Shown here piece by piece: positions 1 through 12,010 of a DNA stretch of 64,000 nucleotides. A program made the translations under genes and the position numbers. The notes under the pieces were generated by a model. That model searched no databases and was not told where the DNA came from. It saw only the letters and a list, made by a program, of their open reading frames with translations. The stretch comes from Oenanthe sinensis (lineage: Eukaryota > Streptophyta > Magnoliopsida > Apiales > Apiaceae), in the NCBI GenBank assembly GCA_028671895.1, contig CM053813.1:12896001-12960000 (forward strand). Direction: 5' to 3'. The first letter of the stretch is position 1; the number at the start of each line of letters is the position of its first letter.

Positions 1-1958
1 GCGTAGGTCTCGTCATAATCAATTCCCTCTTCCTGGGAGCAACCCTTTGCAACCAGTCTGGCTTTGTTCCTCGTAAAAATGCCATCACCGTCTAACTTGT
101 TCTTGTATACCCATTTCGTGCCAATAACAGATCTATCTTTAGGCCTGGGTACCAGTGTCCAGACTTCTTGTCTTTCGAACTGATTGAGTTCTTCTTGCAT
201 GGCAAGAACCCAATCTGGATCAGTTAATGCATCTTCAATCTTCTTTGGTTCTTCTTGAGATAGAAAAATCGAAAATAGACATTCATTTGAAGTTGCACTT
301 CTGGTTCTAACCCCAACATCTGGATCACCTAGGATCAATTCAAAAGGATGGTCTCTGCTCCATATCCTTTCTCTGGGTAGGTTTGATCTTGATGATTCGC
401 CTCGAAATTCATTGTGATGTTGTGTTCTGCCAGTTGATCCTTCATCTCCCCCTGAGTTGCTGCCAGGATGACTTGTTGATCCACCACTAGTATTAGTAGT
501 ATCTCCAGTGTTACCATTGTTTCCACCACTATTACCTGGATCATCATTAATATTGTCATCATCATTTCTTGTTGCAACCTCAGGTTCTTCTTCACTATCC
601 GAATCTGAATCTTGATGATTATTAAATTTTAATGACTCAGAAGGATCTTCAGTTTGGATACTTGGGAGTTTAGTGTCATCAAAAGTTACATTGACACTTT
701 CTTTCACTTGGTGATGATCAATTATGTACACCCTATATGCTCTTCTAGAATATCCGACAAAAATAGCTTCATGTGCCTTGACCTCAAACTTGCCACGATG
801 TTCATCTCCATCCTTTAGCACAAAACATTTGGCTCCAAATACATGAAAGTACTTGAGAGTTGGTTTTTTGCCAGCCATTAACTCATAGGGGGTCTTCATA
901 TGATCTTTGTTGATCAGAGTTCGATTCTGGGTATAACATGTTGTACTTATTGCTTCATCCCAGAAATAGATAGGTAACCTTGATTCACTTAGCATAGTCC
1001 TTGCAGCTTCAATCAGGGTTCTATTTTTCCTTTCTAAAACTCCATTATGTTGCGTAGTTCTTGGCGTTGAATATTTCCTTGTTATCCCCTTGTTTGAGCA
1101 AAAGTTATTCAGAACTTCATTTCTGAATTCTGTTCCATTATCTGATTTGATTGCTCGGACAGTTAACTTTGAATCTAACTCAATCAGCTTTATATGATCA
1201 ATCACAAAATGTGGAGTTTCATCCTTAGAGTTTAAGAATAAAACCCACGTGTACTTTGTGAAGTCATCCACAATCACTAAGGCGTATTTCTTCCTTAACA
1301 TAGACAGTACATTTACTGGACTAAATAAATCCATGTGTAGGAGTTGAAGTGGTTCAGTGATGTTTGTAGTGTCTGTGCCTCTGTGACTTGCTTTCTTTGA
1401 CTTCCCTTTCTGACATGCTTCACACAATCCTTCCTGTGTAAATTCCATCGGAGGCAGTCCTCTCACTAAATCCCTCTTGACTAAAGAGTTCATTGTTTTG
1501 AAGTTTAGATGTGAGAGTTTCTTGTGCCATAGTCAGCTTTCTTCTGATGAAGCCTTTGAGTAGAAACAGTTTGCTTCATCTTCAGTTCCTGAGTTGAGAT
1601 CAGCTACGTATAAGTTTCCTTTCTTTACTCCACGCAAGGCTAGTTTGTCATCTTTAGAATGAGCTATTAAGCATTTCTCCTTGATAAAGTTTACTTTGTA
1701 CCCTTTATCACAAAATTGACTGACGCTGAGTAGATTGTGCTTAAGTCCTTCCATTAAAGAGACGTTTTCAATGATAACATTTCTAGTATTTAACTTGCCA
1801 TATCCCGTAGTCATTCCTTTGCTGTTATTTCCAAAGGTGACGATTGGGCCAGCTCTCTCAACCACGTCTGATAGCAGGGCTCTATCTCTGATCATATGCC
1901 TTGAAGATCCGTTGTTCAGGATCCATATAACCCGGTTTACCTGTTTAACTCCTTGCAA
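1..1958 (-). pseudogene. pol: copia protease-integrase-RT (partial, one internal stop)
   Basis: Reading from 1958 down to 1 there is one frame, broken only by a TGA at 1533-1535. Protease lies at about 1740-1920, but its active-site triplet reads NNG (1908-1916) where the family has an Asp-Ser/Thr-Gly, so the catalytic Asp is missing. After the stop comes the GAG-pre-integrase segment (starts LWHKKLSH, about 1530-1400). The integrase core has D at 1329-1331, D at 1140-1142 (in SDNGTEF) and E at 1032-1034 (in GVLERKN), a D-D-35-E spacing. An acidic, Asn/Gly/Ser-rich linker follows at about 660-380. RT starts at about 125 with TKWVYKNKLDGDG and continues past the window edge. From 1532 to 1 the frame is fully open (about 510 codons), so integrase has survived better than the rest. 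There is no usable ATG at the upstream end. Confidence 0.85.
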
Positions 1959-2569
1959 TTATTAAACGGATTAGATTATCTTCGGAGCCCAAAATTGATT
2001 GGGCCCGGCATACTTAAAGAATTGACCTTTGTCAGCTTTGACAACAGACCCTTTTCGAACAACAGCAGCATCCACCTTGACTGTACTTACCTTCCTATAA
2101 ATAGTCTTAACAGTTTTCTGTTTAGACTTAGGAACATAAGTTTCCTTCTTGACAGGTGAAGGAATCGCAGTCTTGGATTTTACAAATTTACTATTGATGT
2201 GTTGTCTCGGTGTTATGTTCTTTTTATTAGCAGTCATGCGTTTGAAATAAGTAGTCATAACATACAATTTAAAACACCACAAGGTTTATGGCATACATCA
2301 ATAGCAGGCATGTTATTCAAAGCAGTAGGCGTCTTAACAGTTTCTACTTTAACTTTTTCAACAGTCTTAAAGTTCTCAGTAGAATGACATTGGTTGTTAC
2401 TATTCTTACTTTTAACAAACTTATTGTTGGGTTTGTTCAAATTATTCTTTAAGTTCTTAGCACCTATACCAGGTTTGGGGAAATCAGAAGTTCCCACAAC
2501 TTTCACTGGTTTCTTGGGCACAATTATCTCTTCTTGGACATTTACTCCTTTTATGTCCTTAGCTTGTTC
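1959..2569 (-). pseudogene. copia gag-pol linker, decayed
   Basis: This Lys/Pro-rich segment joins the gag zinc-knuckle region to protease. It reads in two frames: 2569-2255 continues the gag frame (contains PKKPVKVVG), and from about 2282 the frame shifts by one and continues to 1971 (contains GQFFKYAGPNQFWAPK, a phrase typical just before protease in SIRE-type elements). Three TAA stops, at 1971-1973, 1962-1964 and 1959-1961, separate it from protease in the same frame. These lesions, with one frameshift near 2255-2280, show the copy is dead. The family comparison is from memory. Confidence 0.6.
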
Positions 2570-4293
2570 CTATCTTTTCTTCTCTTCCTCAAGATCCTCT
2601 AAATTCATTTCATAGGCAATCATTATAGAGCTCTCAAGGATTGGTTCTTCTATAGGTGTTATGAAAAGAGGTTTACGTGCGTCCTTAACAACATGAGGAA
2701 TACCCCTTTCTTTAGCACTTTGCTTGAATGGGGTAATGTTGCTTGCCTTTCCTACAGATTCATTATACTCAAACCCTATTCCAACTTTTCGTTTTATCAC
2801 CTGTTGGTCAACTAGGTTTTTTACAATGTAAGATGAGTTTTCATAGGCTAGACACCTTTTCTTTTCTTCCACTATCTGGTTTTTGAGATAAGTTTCAACA
2901 TCAATATAATACTTGACTCTGTTGACTTGAAAAGCTAAGTCTTTAGTCAACTGGTCAGTCAACCCATCACTTTTCCTTTTAGCCAAAGTTAAAGCATTTT
3001 TCTCATCAGTTAGAACTTTGATTTCGAGTCTTAGTACCTTTACTTTACTTCTATCACCATCTAGTTCTTTACCTACCAAAGCAAACATTCTAGGGCAAGA
3101 AGGATTTACATCTATTCCTCCTTGATGAGTTGGAGACCGTGATTCTTCGGATGAAGCCATAAGAACAAGAATTCCCAGCTCTTCCTCATCATCATCTTCT
3201 GAGTCGTCCCAATTTTTTTCCTTTGCCAGATAAGACTTTCCTTGATGCTTCTTCACAAGTGCATCATACTTTTTCTGGAGATCTTCATAAGACTCTATCA
3301 TTTTCCCTTGCTTCGGCTTTTTGCATTCAGTTGCAAAGTGTCCTAGCTCATTGCAGTTGAAGCAACGAAACTTGCTTTTATCAACTAAGCCGGTCTTGTA
3401 GCCAATTCTTGATTCACCTGTTGAAGACCCTCCTTTTTGGTAACTTCCAAAATTAGGTTTTACTTTGTAGGAAGAGTTCTTTCGAAATCTCATGTTGCCA
3501 AACCTCCTGGCAACCATAGCTAGAGACTCATCTTCCTACTGATCCAGTTCTTCAAGAGAGTAGAACTCACCATTTTCCTGGTTATTTGAAGTATGTCCAA
3601 GTTCATTGAACTGTTTGAAGGTTCAACAGCCTTCACTTCCTTCTTCTCTGATGCTTCTACTAACAGTTCTTTAGAAGAACTCAGAACCTTACCTCTCCCA
3701 TACATCTCTCTGGTCTGGATCTACTCCAATTCATAAGTCTTTAACACTCCATAGAGTCTTTCTAGGGTTACCTCATTCATATCCCTAGACTCCCGGATAG
3801 CTGCGATCCTGTGTTCTAGATGCTCCGGCAAGGTTAGCAAAAACTTCCTGTTTACCTCCTGATTCTGATAGTACTTTCCATTCATGTTGAGCTCGTTTAT
3901 CAGTTTGTTCAATCTCTGAAACACCTCAGAGATACCCTCACCAGGGTTGGATCTGAATTGCTCATACTGGGAGATCAGAATTTCCAGTCTATTCTCTTTC
4001 ACTTCCTCCGTCCCCTCATTGATAATCTCTATTGTTTCCCATATCTGTTTTGCATTTTTGTAATTGACTACATGATTGTACATGACCCCATCTATCTCAT
4101 GTTCTTGAATGACTGTTATAGGGTGTTCAACGCCTTTGGCCAATACTAATGCATACTTGGGATTGACAATCCCAATAAATAGTAGCATTCTGTGTTTCCA
4201 CAAGTTGTAGTGTTCTTTGTCGAATTGTGGAATTTTTATGCTCGTCACTTTCTGGGTACTCGTCTTTAATAAGATTAAAATTAAGTGTTTCAA
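2570..4293 (-). pseudogene. gag: copia gag with CCHC zinc knuckle, decayed
   Basis: Gag packages the element RNA. The N-terminal part (4293-3721) carries the typical UBN2/gag pattern, with a TQKVTS start region, a Trp-containing HYNLWKHRMLLF segment and a closing YELE before a TAG at 3721-3723. The frame continues past that stop and shifts by one near 3600. A further TAG lies at 3536-3538. The C-terminal part (3517-2570) has a CCHC knuckle (CFNCNELGHFATEC), then an acidic DDDEEE stretch and a long charged, probably coiled region, ending at a TAG at 2570-2572 beyond which the same frame continues. I see no ATG at the expected start; the codon there looks like a changed start codon. Length is in keeping with the long gags of SIRE-type elements. 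Confidence 0.8.
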
Positions 4294-4454
4294 AAAATAT
4301 TTTTATTTTTGACTGAAAATAATTTTTAATCAAAAATACTTTTTAGAAAAAAAATTATTTCGAATAAAAAATTATTTAGAATTAAAAATAATTTTTGAGA
4401 TCTGTATGAGTCGCGGAATATTTGGTTCGGATATGATATTATAAATATCAACCA
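4294..4454 (-). other. AT-rich leader between primer site and gag
   Basis: About 160 bases of A/T runs with short repeats of an ATTATTT/AAATAAT kind between the primer site and gag. No coding potential is seen. The second copia element has a much larger AT-rich repeat array in the same position (13881-14375). Confidence 0.5.
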
Positions 4455-4466
4455 GCTCTGATACCA
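4455..4466 (-). promoter_or_regulatory. Primer-binding site, initiator-Met tRNA type
   Basis: On the minus strand this reads TGGTATCAGAGC, the standard complement to the 3' end of plant initiator-Met tRNA. It lies two bases from the LTR end (TG at 4469 on the plus strand). It fixes the inner LTR boundary and the element orientation. Confidence 0.85.
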
Positions 4467-4806
4467 ATTGTTGGTCCCTAATATTGTAGAAGGGGGGTTG
4501 AATACAATATCTATTAATTATCGCAGAATATTGGATTTAAAAATATTATTTTAAATTCACACGAAATATTAATTGAAATGAAATACTGTTCAAGTAGAAG
4601 ATATAATTTTAACTTGAAAAGTATTACAAAATTAATAAGTAGAAAGTTTATATAACTGTTTAAAAGCTTAGAATGATTTTGACATGAATTGTTCTAGTTT
4701 AACAATTATATTCCAAACTTACACAGAAATCTGTGAATATTACAATGCAGACAAATTTCTGAATTTGAACTGTTTTTCTAACTCTGAATAGTGAAGCCCT
4801 GACCTC

Positions 4807-4816
4807 ATATTTATAG
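4807..4816 (-). promoter_or_regulatory. TATA-like box of copia LTR 1
   Basis: The minus strand reads CTATAAATAT, a good plant TATA box, about 340 bases upstream of the LTR's inner end. That would make R plus U5 about 310 bases. No transcript data; inferred from motif and position. Confidence 0.45.
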
Positions 4817-4831
4817 AGGTTAGAAAAGCTT

Positions 4832-5213
4832 GGCATTACCTTTCAGCATTACTATTTTTTCTTGAAAAATAAGCCTAGAATTACCTTTGAAATAGCTGGG
4901 CATTACTTTTGAAAATTCGGTATTACCTTTCATTGTGGTCGGTATTACCTTTTGATTAAGCTCGGTATTACCTTTTAAAAAGCACAGAATTACCTTTTAA
5001 AAAGTAATTTCGGTATTACCTTTAAAAAAAGTAATTTCGGTATTACCTTTTTAACAAAATAATTTCGGTATTACCTTTTCAAAAGTAATGCAGATTTTCT
5101 TTTTCTTTTAATAAAAAGACTCGGTATTACTTTTTGATAAAGTAATACAGAATTACTTTTTAATAGAAAATCTTGGTATTACTTTTTAGAAGCTATTCGG
5201 TATGACTTTTGAA
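4832..5213 (-). repeat. U3 minisatellite, GGTATTACC-type, about 14 copies
   Basis: About 14 degenerate units of 21-31 bases, each beginning CGGTATTACC or CAGAATTACC and followed by T and A runs and often AAAGTAATTT. Many units are self-complementary (ATTACCTTTT against AAAAGTAAT), so each could form a short hairpin. The array is immediately upstream, in sense, of the TATA-like box, the place for an enhancer repeat. Confidence 0.75.
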
Positions 5214-6448
5214 TTGAACCACCTCACCATTTTGAGTTGTTTTGACACATGGCACGTTCCTATTGGCTGAGGCAAATAACATAATTCACCTGCCCCTTTT
5301 CTTTTCTGATTGTCGTAGGTTTCTTTGATTAACCCCGTAGAAATGCTTTTAGACCCACACAACTTATAATCTTTAATTAATAAATAATTAATTTAATTCA
5401 GAAATTATAAAAATAAATATCTAATATTATTTAGATATTTATAAATATAATTTACTAAATAAATAAAATATTTATTAATTAAAATAAATCCTTACGCTCT
5501 AAGCTGCGGTCTCCTGAATGTCTGGAACCGAACTCCTTTTGACTTGGAAATAATAAATCAATTCCAACCGGGGTTCCACTTTTAAGAATATACGACTCTG
5601 CATTTCTTCCGTGTCAATTCTTTTTCCGTCTTTTCTTAAAGTCAGTAATGTCAGGCATGTTTAGCTGTATCTACAGTTGCAATTATAAATACCTCTGTTT
5701 CTGAAATAATTTGACTCTTTAAACTAGACCATACTTCTTTTCACCACTGCATGTACCCAGTCAAATATTCAATCTTGGATTCTGACTCTTGTACACTGCA
5801 TTCCAAACAAACCTGTAACCCTTTGAGCTTCCAACTTCTGTCTTCTGTCATTCTAAAATAATTCTAAATTAAGTAATCCTTTAATTAATTTAAGAACTAA
5901 ATTAATTCTGAGTGAATTAATTTACTAATTAACTTAACTAATTAATTTAATTAATTAATAGAGAATTAAATTAAAGGCTTGACTATTGTTGATGTAGATA
6001 AGACTCTTCTGTTCTTCAACAATAACCTTTTTAACCACTTGAACTTTTTGATGACGAATCTTCACTGACATTGTTGACATCCTGTGCACTGGTCTGGTTC
6101 ACGGATGACTAACTACAATGTTGATTCTCATTTCTTCTGTAGTGGTCTTTGTGTCTTGTCTTGCTTCTAGCTTTGTCTTCAATATTTCTTTTCTTGGAAT
6201 CTCTTTGTAGTAGGCACTTGTAATCTTCTGTATCTTCTAAACTCTTCTGAAATACTACTCCTTTATTTTTCACCAACGCTTGAACATATTAATGAACTTC
6301 TTTCGGTGTAGAGTAGCAGCTTCATTAGAACACTTCTGATATTAGGATTCTTTGTGTCTAGTTGACTGTCTTCATCTTGATTCCTTCCTCAGTATTTATT
6401 ACTTACTTAATTTTCTTACTTGAGTTGAGTTGTCTTCTACTTATTACA

Positions 6449-7320
6449 AATAGGCCTTGTCATATTCCTTTCAAAGAGCCAAGCAATTCGACTAGTACTT
6501 ACTCCGGTGATCGTAGGACGATCGGGCGTTCGTGTTGACGTCTTTGGAGAGCAAATCTTTGCAACAAAGGGCTGCTGTGATTCATTTTTCTGGACCTTCA
6601 TAAAACATCATACGGAAAGCTTTGTTAAGGTACAGACTTCTTCACCATAATCATCCAAAGTTATACGTGGATCCTGCGATAAAGTTTCATTTTTTTATTG
6701 TTTTATGTTATATCCGCTGTATTTTCATGCCCGAAACCCTTCAGTTCCTTGGAGCATCTTCAATAGAACATAGAATATAACTCAAGTAATGTTCTTCCCC
6801 TGAGAATGTAATTCTTCTTCTTTATCTTCTTCTCCCCTTTAGATGAACAATGGAAGTGTCAATTCTTTTCTGTACATCCCACTTGGATGATGAATCCACT
6901 ACTGATAACTCCTTTCAAATATAAGATACAGTTTCCTGATTCTCCCATAATCTGTTGTATCCCATAAGGATCAGAAGAAAAGATTTTCTTCTTTTTCTTG
7001 TCTAACTTCTCCCCTTAAGGATATTAACATCTCCTATAAGGATACGAAGATAAGACCTTCTCCTTTTTCAGCTTTTTCTTGTATACTAAATTCTCTCCCT
7101 TAGTTTAGGAATCCCCCAATGGACCATAATTTGAAAGACTTGTCTTCCAACGAAGGTTCTCGTTTGTCATTGATTGGGAAAACATAATATCTTTTCTTTT
7201 AGAAGTAACATATAGCAAGGGTTAGTGTTTGGTCTATGGTTTCCTTACTTCTACTACATTCTTTTGGTGTTTACACTCACGTGTCGAGCACTTAGAAGTG
7301 TTTTACTCTTTCTCTCCCTA
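6449..7320. other. Unassigned flank of copia element 1
   Basis: No gene is recognisable. A GC-richer patch lies at about 6505-6560. Several CT-rich stretches with CTTCTCCCCTTT-type cores (6790-7100) would be purine tracts on the minus strand, as seen near the 3' end of SIRE-type elements. It may therefore be the 3' region of an older element, but no matching LTR follows. Confidence 0.3.
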
Positions 7321-8360
7321 TCTCTCACTCAAGAGTATCTCTCCCTCACTTTCACTTCAGTGTTTCTCTCTCTCACTTTCACTCTGCATTCCAAATATAG
7401 TCTTCTGTACCTGCAAGTAATATCTGTCAATTCATTGATATTCTCATCACCTGATTCATCAGAATGAACTGAATCATTATCAAGTGGAGAATTGCCTCGT
7501 TTAGGTGTTCTTGATCTATTATGCATAAGCATTGTCTCAGCACCAGACCCAATAGCAATTGTTAAATCACTATCTAATGGAGCCTCACCTCTTTGAGATT
7601 GATTATCCCAAGATTTTAAAATCTGTTAGGGAATCCTGTCTTTTTCTATCAAGGAGTTGCTTCACACCTTCTTCGTAAATGAGAGGTGGACATTCCTTTT
7701 CAGGATCTGGAAATGTTCCTTCCAGGAGGGGCGACGTAGTAGGCAATGTAATGAATGGCAATTTAGAGCCTACGTTTCCCTCATAACCTAGGGACGGGAA
7801 TTTTGTGTAAAATACCCTACTTGACTCATCCGAAGAATTCTTGCCAATTAGTTGCCTCTCAAGCCCAGATAAATCTGAACAAAAGATCTCCCTTTCGGGA
7901 TGCAGAAGATTAACTTCTATTTGAGGTAGATACTTGAACAATGTAATGTATGGTAAATTAGAGTCCGCATCTCCTCTGAATGCCTATACCTCTCACTATG
8001 CAGTCTTGCAATGTGTTCGTAGAATTCATCTGTTTAGGCTTATCATCAGCGTGAGTGTCGGTGGTGTGCTTGACTCATTACAAGATGCTCTGGCTGATGA
8101 TCGAATTTCAATGGACTCACCCTATTGAGAGAATGATTTCAGAGATAGTTTTATTGCCGTTTCAGCTCTGCATCCTTTTAAGAAGATGCAGATGAGCTTA
8201 CAGTTACCTCAGTTTATATATTACTTTTCTTCTCTAGAGGTAGAGCTGTGGATGCACTTCCGTCTTCATCCTTATTTGTTGCATCAAGTGCAGTTTCTCT
8301 CTTATCAACCTCTAACTTACATAAGTTCCTTATATCTCCAAGGGTTAATATATAGAGGTG
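7321..8360 (-). other. Coding-like relic, possibly the extra 3' ORF of an old copia element
   Basis: Minus-strand reading gives broken segments of normal-looking protein: 7941-7603 (112 codons, with LLHPEREIFCSDLSGLERQL) and, past a stop, 7590-7400 with two related phrases, GEAPLDSD and GNSPLDND. A CT-rich block with about 38-base periodicity lies at 7305-7390. Related DNA phrases recur at about 7745 and 7940 (AATGTAATG followed by AATTTAGAGCC or AAATTAGAGTCC). I do not recognise the protein. Position downstream, in sense, of the RT/RNase H relic at 10.7-12 kb makes an env-like or other accessory ORF of element 2 possible, but this is inference. Confidence 0.35.
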
Positions 8361-10749
8361 GATGAATCAGTGTTTGGTAATATGACATGGGTAAGAGATT
8401 GATGGGTTTTTAACGTACAGCTTTTAAAGCCACTGGGGGCTAAAGGGATAGAATCAATCAAGATAAAAATATAATCACCTTAACATTTCAAAACATATTT
8501 TTCATCTCAAAAAGAAGGAAAAATACAATAAGGAATGGTAATGGATTGCATTAAAGCGCTTTTAGTAAAAGAGTTTTGTCGGATCTAAAGATTTATCATT
8601 TAAGAGCATGATACGAATTTTTTTTAAGATACTTATCCCATAATAAAATGCGAGAATTTATACCAAAGAAGAAATTCAACTTTCCTACCAAATTTTATCT
8701 CGATAAAATGACTTTTTTCCTTTAAACCTTTGCACTGTACATTTTGAAAATAGTTTTGCAAAACATCTTTATCAGATAGAAGACAATGATTTTCTGACTC
8801 ATAATGCAATTATGATTTACATCATTTTTGTCCCCTGATAATATCCCTGTCTTAAAATAAAAACATGACAATTGGGGTTGGATGTATGCTTAACAATACA
8901 GTATAAGGCCTTCAAAGCAACAATCATTGTTTAGGTACTATGAATCAATGTGAATCATACATTGAAACATGTGTTTAAAAATAAATCATTTTATAAATGA
9001 TTGATACCTCGAAGTTAAAAATAATTTCTCCAAATAAAATAACAGTCACAAAGTTTCTGCCACTTTAAAGAAAAATTAAGAGAGAAAAAACTTTTAAAGA
9101 TAAAACTTTTAAAAATAGCTTTTGGGAGAAGATAAAAGATTTTGAGATTGGAGAAAAATTATCCTCAAGAAAAATTGATCCAGACCCTAGGTTTTAGAAA
9201 TTAAAGTGGGGCTGTAAATCAAAAGATTTTCAAAAGAGATGTTTTGAAAAAGAATTTTGAAGTTTTCTTATTTAAAACTGTTAGAAAGTGAATGTATTGT
9301 AGGATAACACGTTTTGAAAAAGAAATAGACAAGAATTTCTTTTAAATACATTCAGGTAATTCAGTTAAAGAAAAAAACTAAATATACTAATACTAACGGC
9401 TTTTTCAAAAACCATTTTTTACTTAAAATAAAGAGTAAGCAAATCCATTAGTATCAATATATCACAATTATTTTATAATAAAATATTAATCAACTATCAC
9501 AAAGTAATAAAAGAGAGTATTTATACTACAAATAATTTTGCTGCCAATTTATTTAAATTATGGAACTGATATATCACTAGATTTCTTTATATCATCATAA
9601 TTTAAATATATCAAAATAAATTAAGTACATATGTTATACTAAGCAATTACCACTGACATGCATATATAAATCAAATAACACATGACAATTATTCAGTAGA
9701 ACAATAAGCATTTAGACATATTTTTATTATTAGTGATTTCAGATAAATAACTTGTATTATCACTAATATTAAAAATATCCCAATTAATTGCATGGAAACA
9801 TTAACAAAATATCATTACTTGATATTTATCAATAATTTTAAAATGCAAGAAATTATGCTTCTGATATTTTATCAAATCAAAATTATGAAACTAATAAACA
9901 TTGAATTGCTTCAATCCATAATTTTAATAAGATAAAATAATTTCGCTAAATACTAAATATCCATAAGATTGAATATTAACATCTAACTTCCTACGCTATA
10001 TCTAATAATCGTCACTCAAGCATATTGCAATTATACTCATAACAATTATTAATGATATACGTAAGCTCGAGAAAATAGTTGACAAGAAATTCACATGTCC
10101 TGTCAATATTGATATTTAATACTTGTGATCCTAATTACAATTTATCGCAAATAAAATTAAATTTTAGAAATATTTTCTAAGTATATAAAATATTGAGAAT
10201 TTTATACACATAACTTAGAAAATACTTTGTCTTCCAATATTAGTGAGTTTTGAAATACGCATTGATTACTTAGAACATAAATTCTAAATAATATCACTAA
10301 TACCAAAAGTATCACAATTATTTGTAACAAAATATTTAAAAATATCAGAGTAAAATATCATAGCAATCAAGCAAGATATCATTGACTAATATTCATCTAA
10401 TATCTAACATACAAATAATTATGCTACTAACTTATGCTAAATCATTTAACTACCACATATGCATATAACATTGTAAGCATGATAATTAAACTAATAGCAA
10501 AAAGTAAGAGGTACTGGATTTAAAATAAATTCACAAGTCCTTTAAACATGAACAATTTAATACTTGTGAACTCATTTAAGAATTCCTTCCAGATGGGATT
10601 TCTAACAAATATGCACATAAATAATATCCCAAGTTCACTAACCAAATTAGACAAAATAAATTCATCAAGTTATTTAGCAAAGATGTGCAAGTTATTTTAC
10701 CAAGGACAAACTCAAAACAAATGATACCTGGTGTCCATGAGCTTGTTCC
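8361..10749. other. AT-rich non-coding stretch
   Basis: About 2.4 kb of strongly AT-rich sequence with no open frame worth calling and no tandem period I could fix. Loose repetition of phrases such as TATCACTAATA and AAAATATC is visible between 9450 and 10450. It could be decayed retroelement spacer. Confidence 0.5.
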
Positions 10750-12010
10750 ATACGCGGTGTACATAGTATCCAGCAGAGTTGTTGGAGTTGAAGTGGTTTC
10801 TTTGTGTAGAAGATCAGAGCATCACATTCACAAGTTGCTTTAATTTCCGCCTTTGCTGCAACTGTATATTGAGTGCTTCTTCTCATTTCAGTAAGAAATC
10901 AACTTCTTCCATGAAATTGACAGGTTCTATGAATTACTTCTGTGTCTTTCTTACAACCTGCATCATCTATATCTATATAGCCAATTAACTTAAACCTATT
11001 ATCTTCAGGGTACCTGATTCTAAGAATTGGTGGTCCCCTAAGATATTTAACAATTCATTACTTAGCTATAAGATAAGATTCTCTACTATCCACTTGGAAA
11101 CTTGCACATAGGCATATCGAGAATAAAATATATGGTCTTTATGTATTTGAATAAGTAATGACCTGATCATACCTCTATAGCTTGTCACTTCAGTTCATAT
11201 ACCTAAATTTCCCTGATCAAGCGTAGTTGTTTGTTGGCAAAAAGTCTTGGCAGGTCTAGAATCTTCCAAATTGCGCATATTCAAAAGATCTTTGACTTAC
11301 TTTTAGGACCATCATTCTTTTGAACTACTTATAATTCAAAAAGACTTGAAACTCTTCCAACATGTTCATCTTGTACCTAACCTGCATTTACTTAGCAAAT
11401 ATCTCTTGCCAAATTTTCATTAGTAGACCAACATATAATATAATCATGGTATACTTGCTCATATATTACATTGTGTGTGCCTTATATTCTAGAGGGATAT
11501 ATGTGTATAACTACTCTAATATAAAATCATTTTTAAGTAATTAGCAGTTAGAGTGTCATACCGTGTCCTTGACGTTCTACTTGAATCCCTAACTCCATTC
11601 ATGGAGAGCTTGTGAAGAGAATGATATACAAACTCCAATGATCTGCAACTTCAAAGTCTAGGACTTGAGCATCAACTTCAACTTCTAACTCACCATTCAG
11701 GAGTGCCCTTCTTCGTATTCATATGATAGATCTTCATGTTTGAATGTGTAACAGGTGTAGGAATATCCTACAGTTAGGTCATCAACTTGTTCAGCCCTAA
11801 TATGATCAAGTCTCGTCACTGGTGCTTACTGTTTGATCTTGAAAGTCTCGAAGATTCTATTTCCATCATCGTCGATACCTTCTACTTTATAGTAACCTGT
11901 AACAACCAGTTTGGCTTTGTCCCTCATAACAATGACAATAATTATCCAGTTTCTACAAACCCTTACTGTACCAATTTCAGCTTCGTCTTGTGGTCTGGGT
12001 TCCAGCTTCA
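10750..12010 (-). pseudogene. copia RT and RNase H relic
   Basis: No long frame survives, but the DNA follows the typical order of copia RT. At 12010-11780 it matches the RT N-terminus of element 1 (a decayed RDKAKLVV...EGID against its RNKARLVAKG...EGID). At 11780-11550 and 11500-11280 come segments matching the middle RT, and at 11200-10950 the RT-RNase H connection (around the Asp-rich, Leu-Pro-Gly-Tyr region). A possible RNase H core with AKAEIKAT lies at about 10880-10780, where the family has an A/T-E-A-E-Y motif. Frameshifts and stops are numerous. Identification is by remembered family pattern plus the direct match to element 1. Confidence 0.7.

Larger units (their letters stand above)
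1..6448 (-). mobile_element. Ty1/copia retrotransposon, SIRE/Maximus-like, 5' part (runs off left edge)
   Basis: In minus-strand order the sequence shows LTR (4469-6448), initiator-Met primer site (4455-4466), AT-rich leader, gag with a CCHC knuckle, protease, integrase and the beginning of reverse transcriptase. The order protease-integrase-RT defines copia. The long gag with an acidic tail after the knuckle and the wording around it resemble the SIRE/Maximus lineage; that assignment is from memory of the family, not a search. The rest of RT, RNase H and the 3' LTR lie outside the window. The copy is decayed: several in-frame stops, at least two frameshifts and a changed protease active site, so it cannot be autonomous. 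Confidence 0.85.
4469..6448 (-). repeat. 5' LTR of copia element 1 (about 1.98 kb)
   Basis: The inner end is fixed by the primer site: the plus strand starts TGTTGGTCCC at 4469. The outer end is placed at the CA of ATTACA (6447-6448), because a TG...CA pair is then formed and no purine tract follows. This outer end is less certain because the partner LTR is outside the window. The LTR holds a TATA-like box (4807-4816), a minisatellite (4832-5213) and an AT-rich segment at about 5360-5480. A GTGCACTGGTCTGGTTCAC segment near 6090 recurs in the second copia LTR near 15690, so the two LTRs are distantly related. Confidence 0.7.

Noticed and set aside
335..595. 86-codon minus-strand frame in copia pol
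   Set aside because: It is an out-of-frame shadow of the long integrase-RT frame that runs from 1532 to 1.
4450..4470. CTCTGATACCA as the end of a tRNA gene
   Set aside because: Only the tRNA 3'-end complement is present, next to an LTR edge; it is a primer-binding site, as are 14470 and 49718.
7225..7467. Plus-strand Leu/Ser/Phe-rich frames of 80 and 63 codons
   Set aside because: Product of a CT-rich repeat; no domain and the likely coding sense here is minus.
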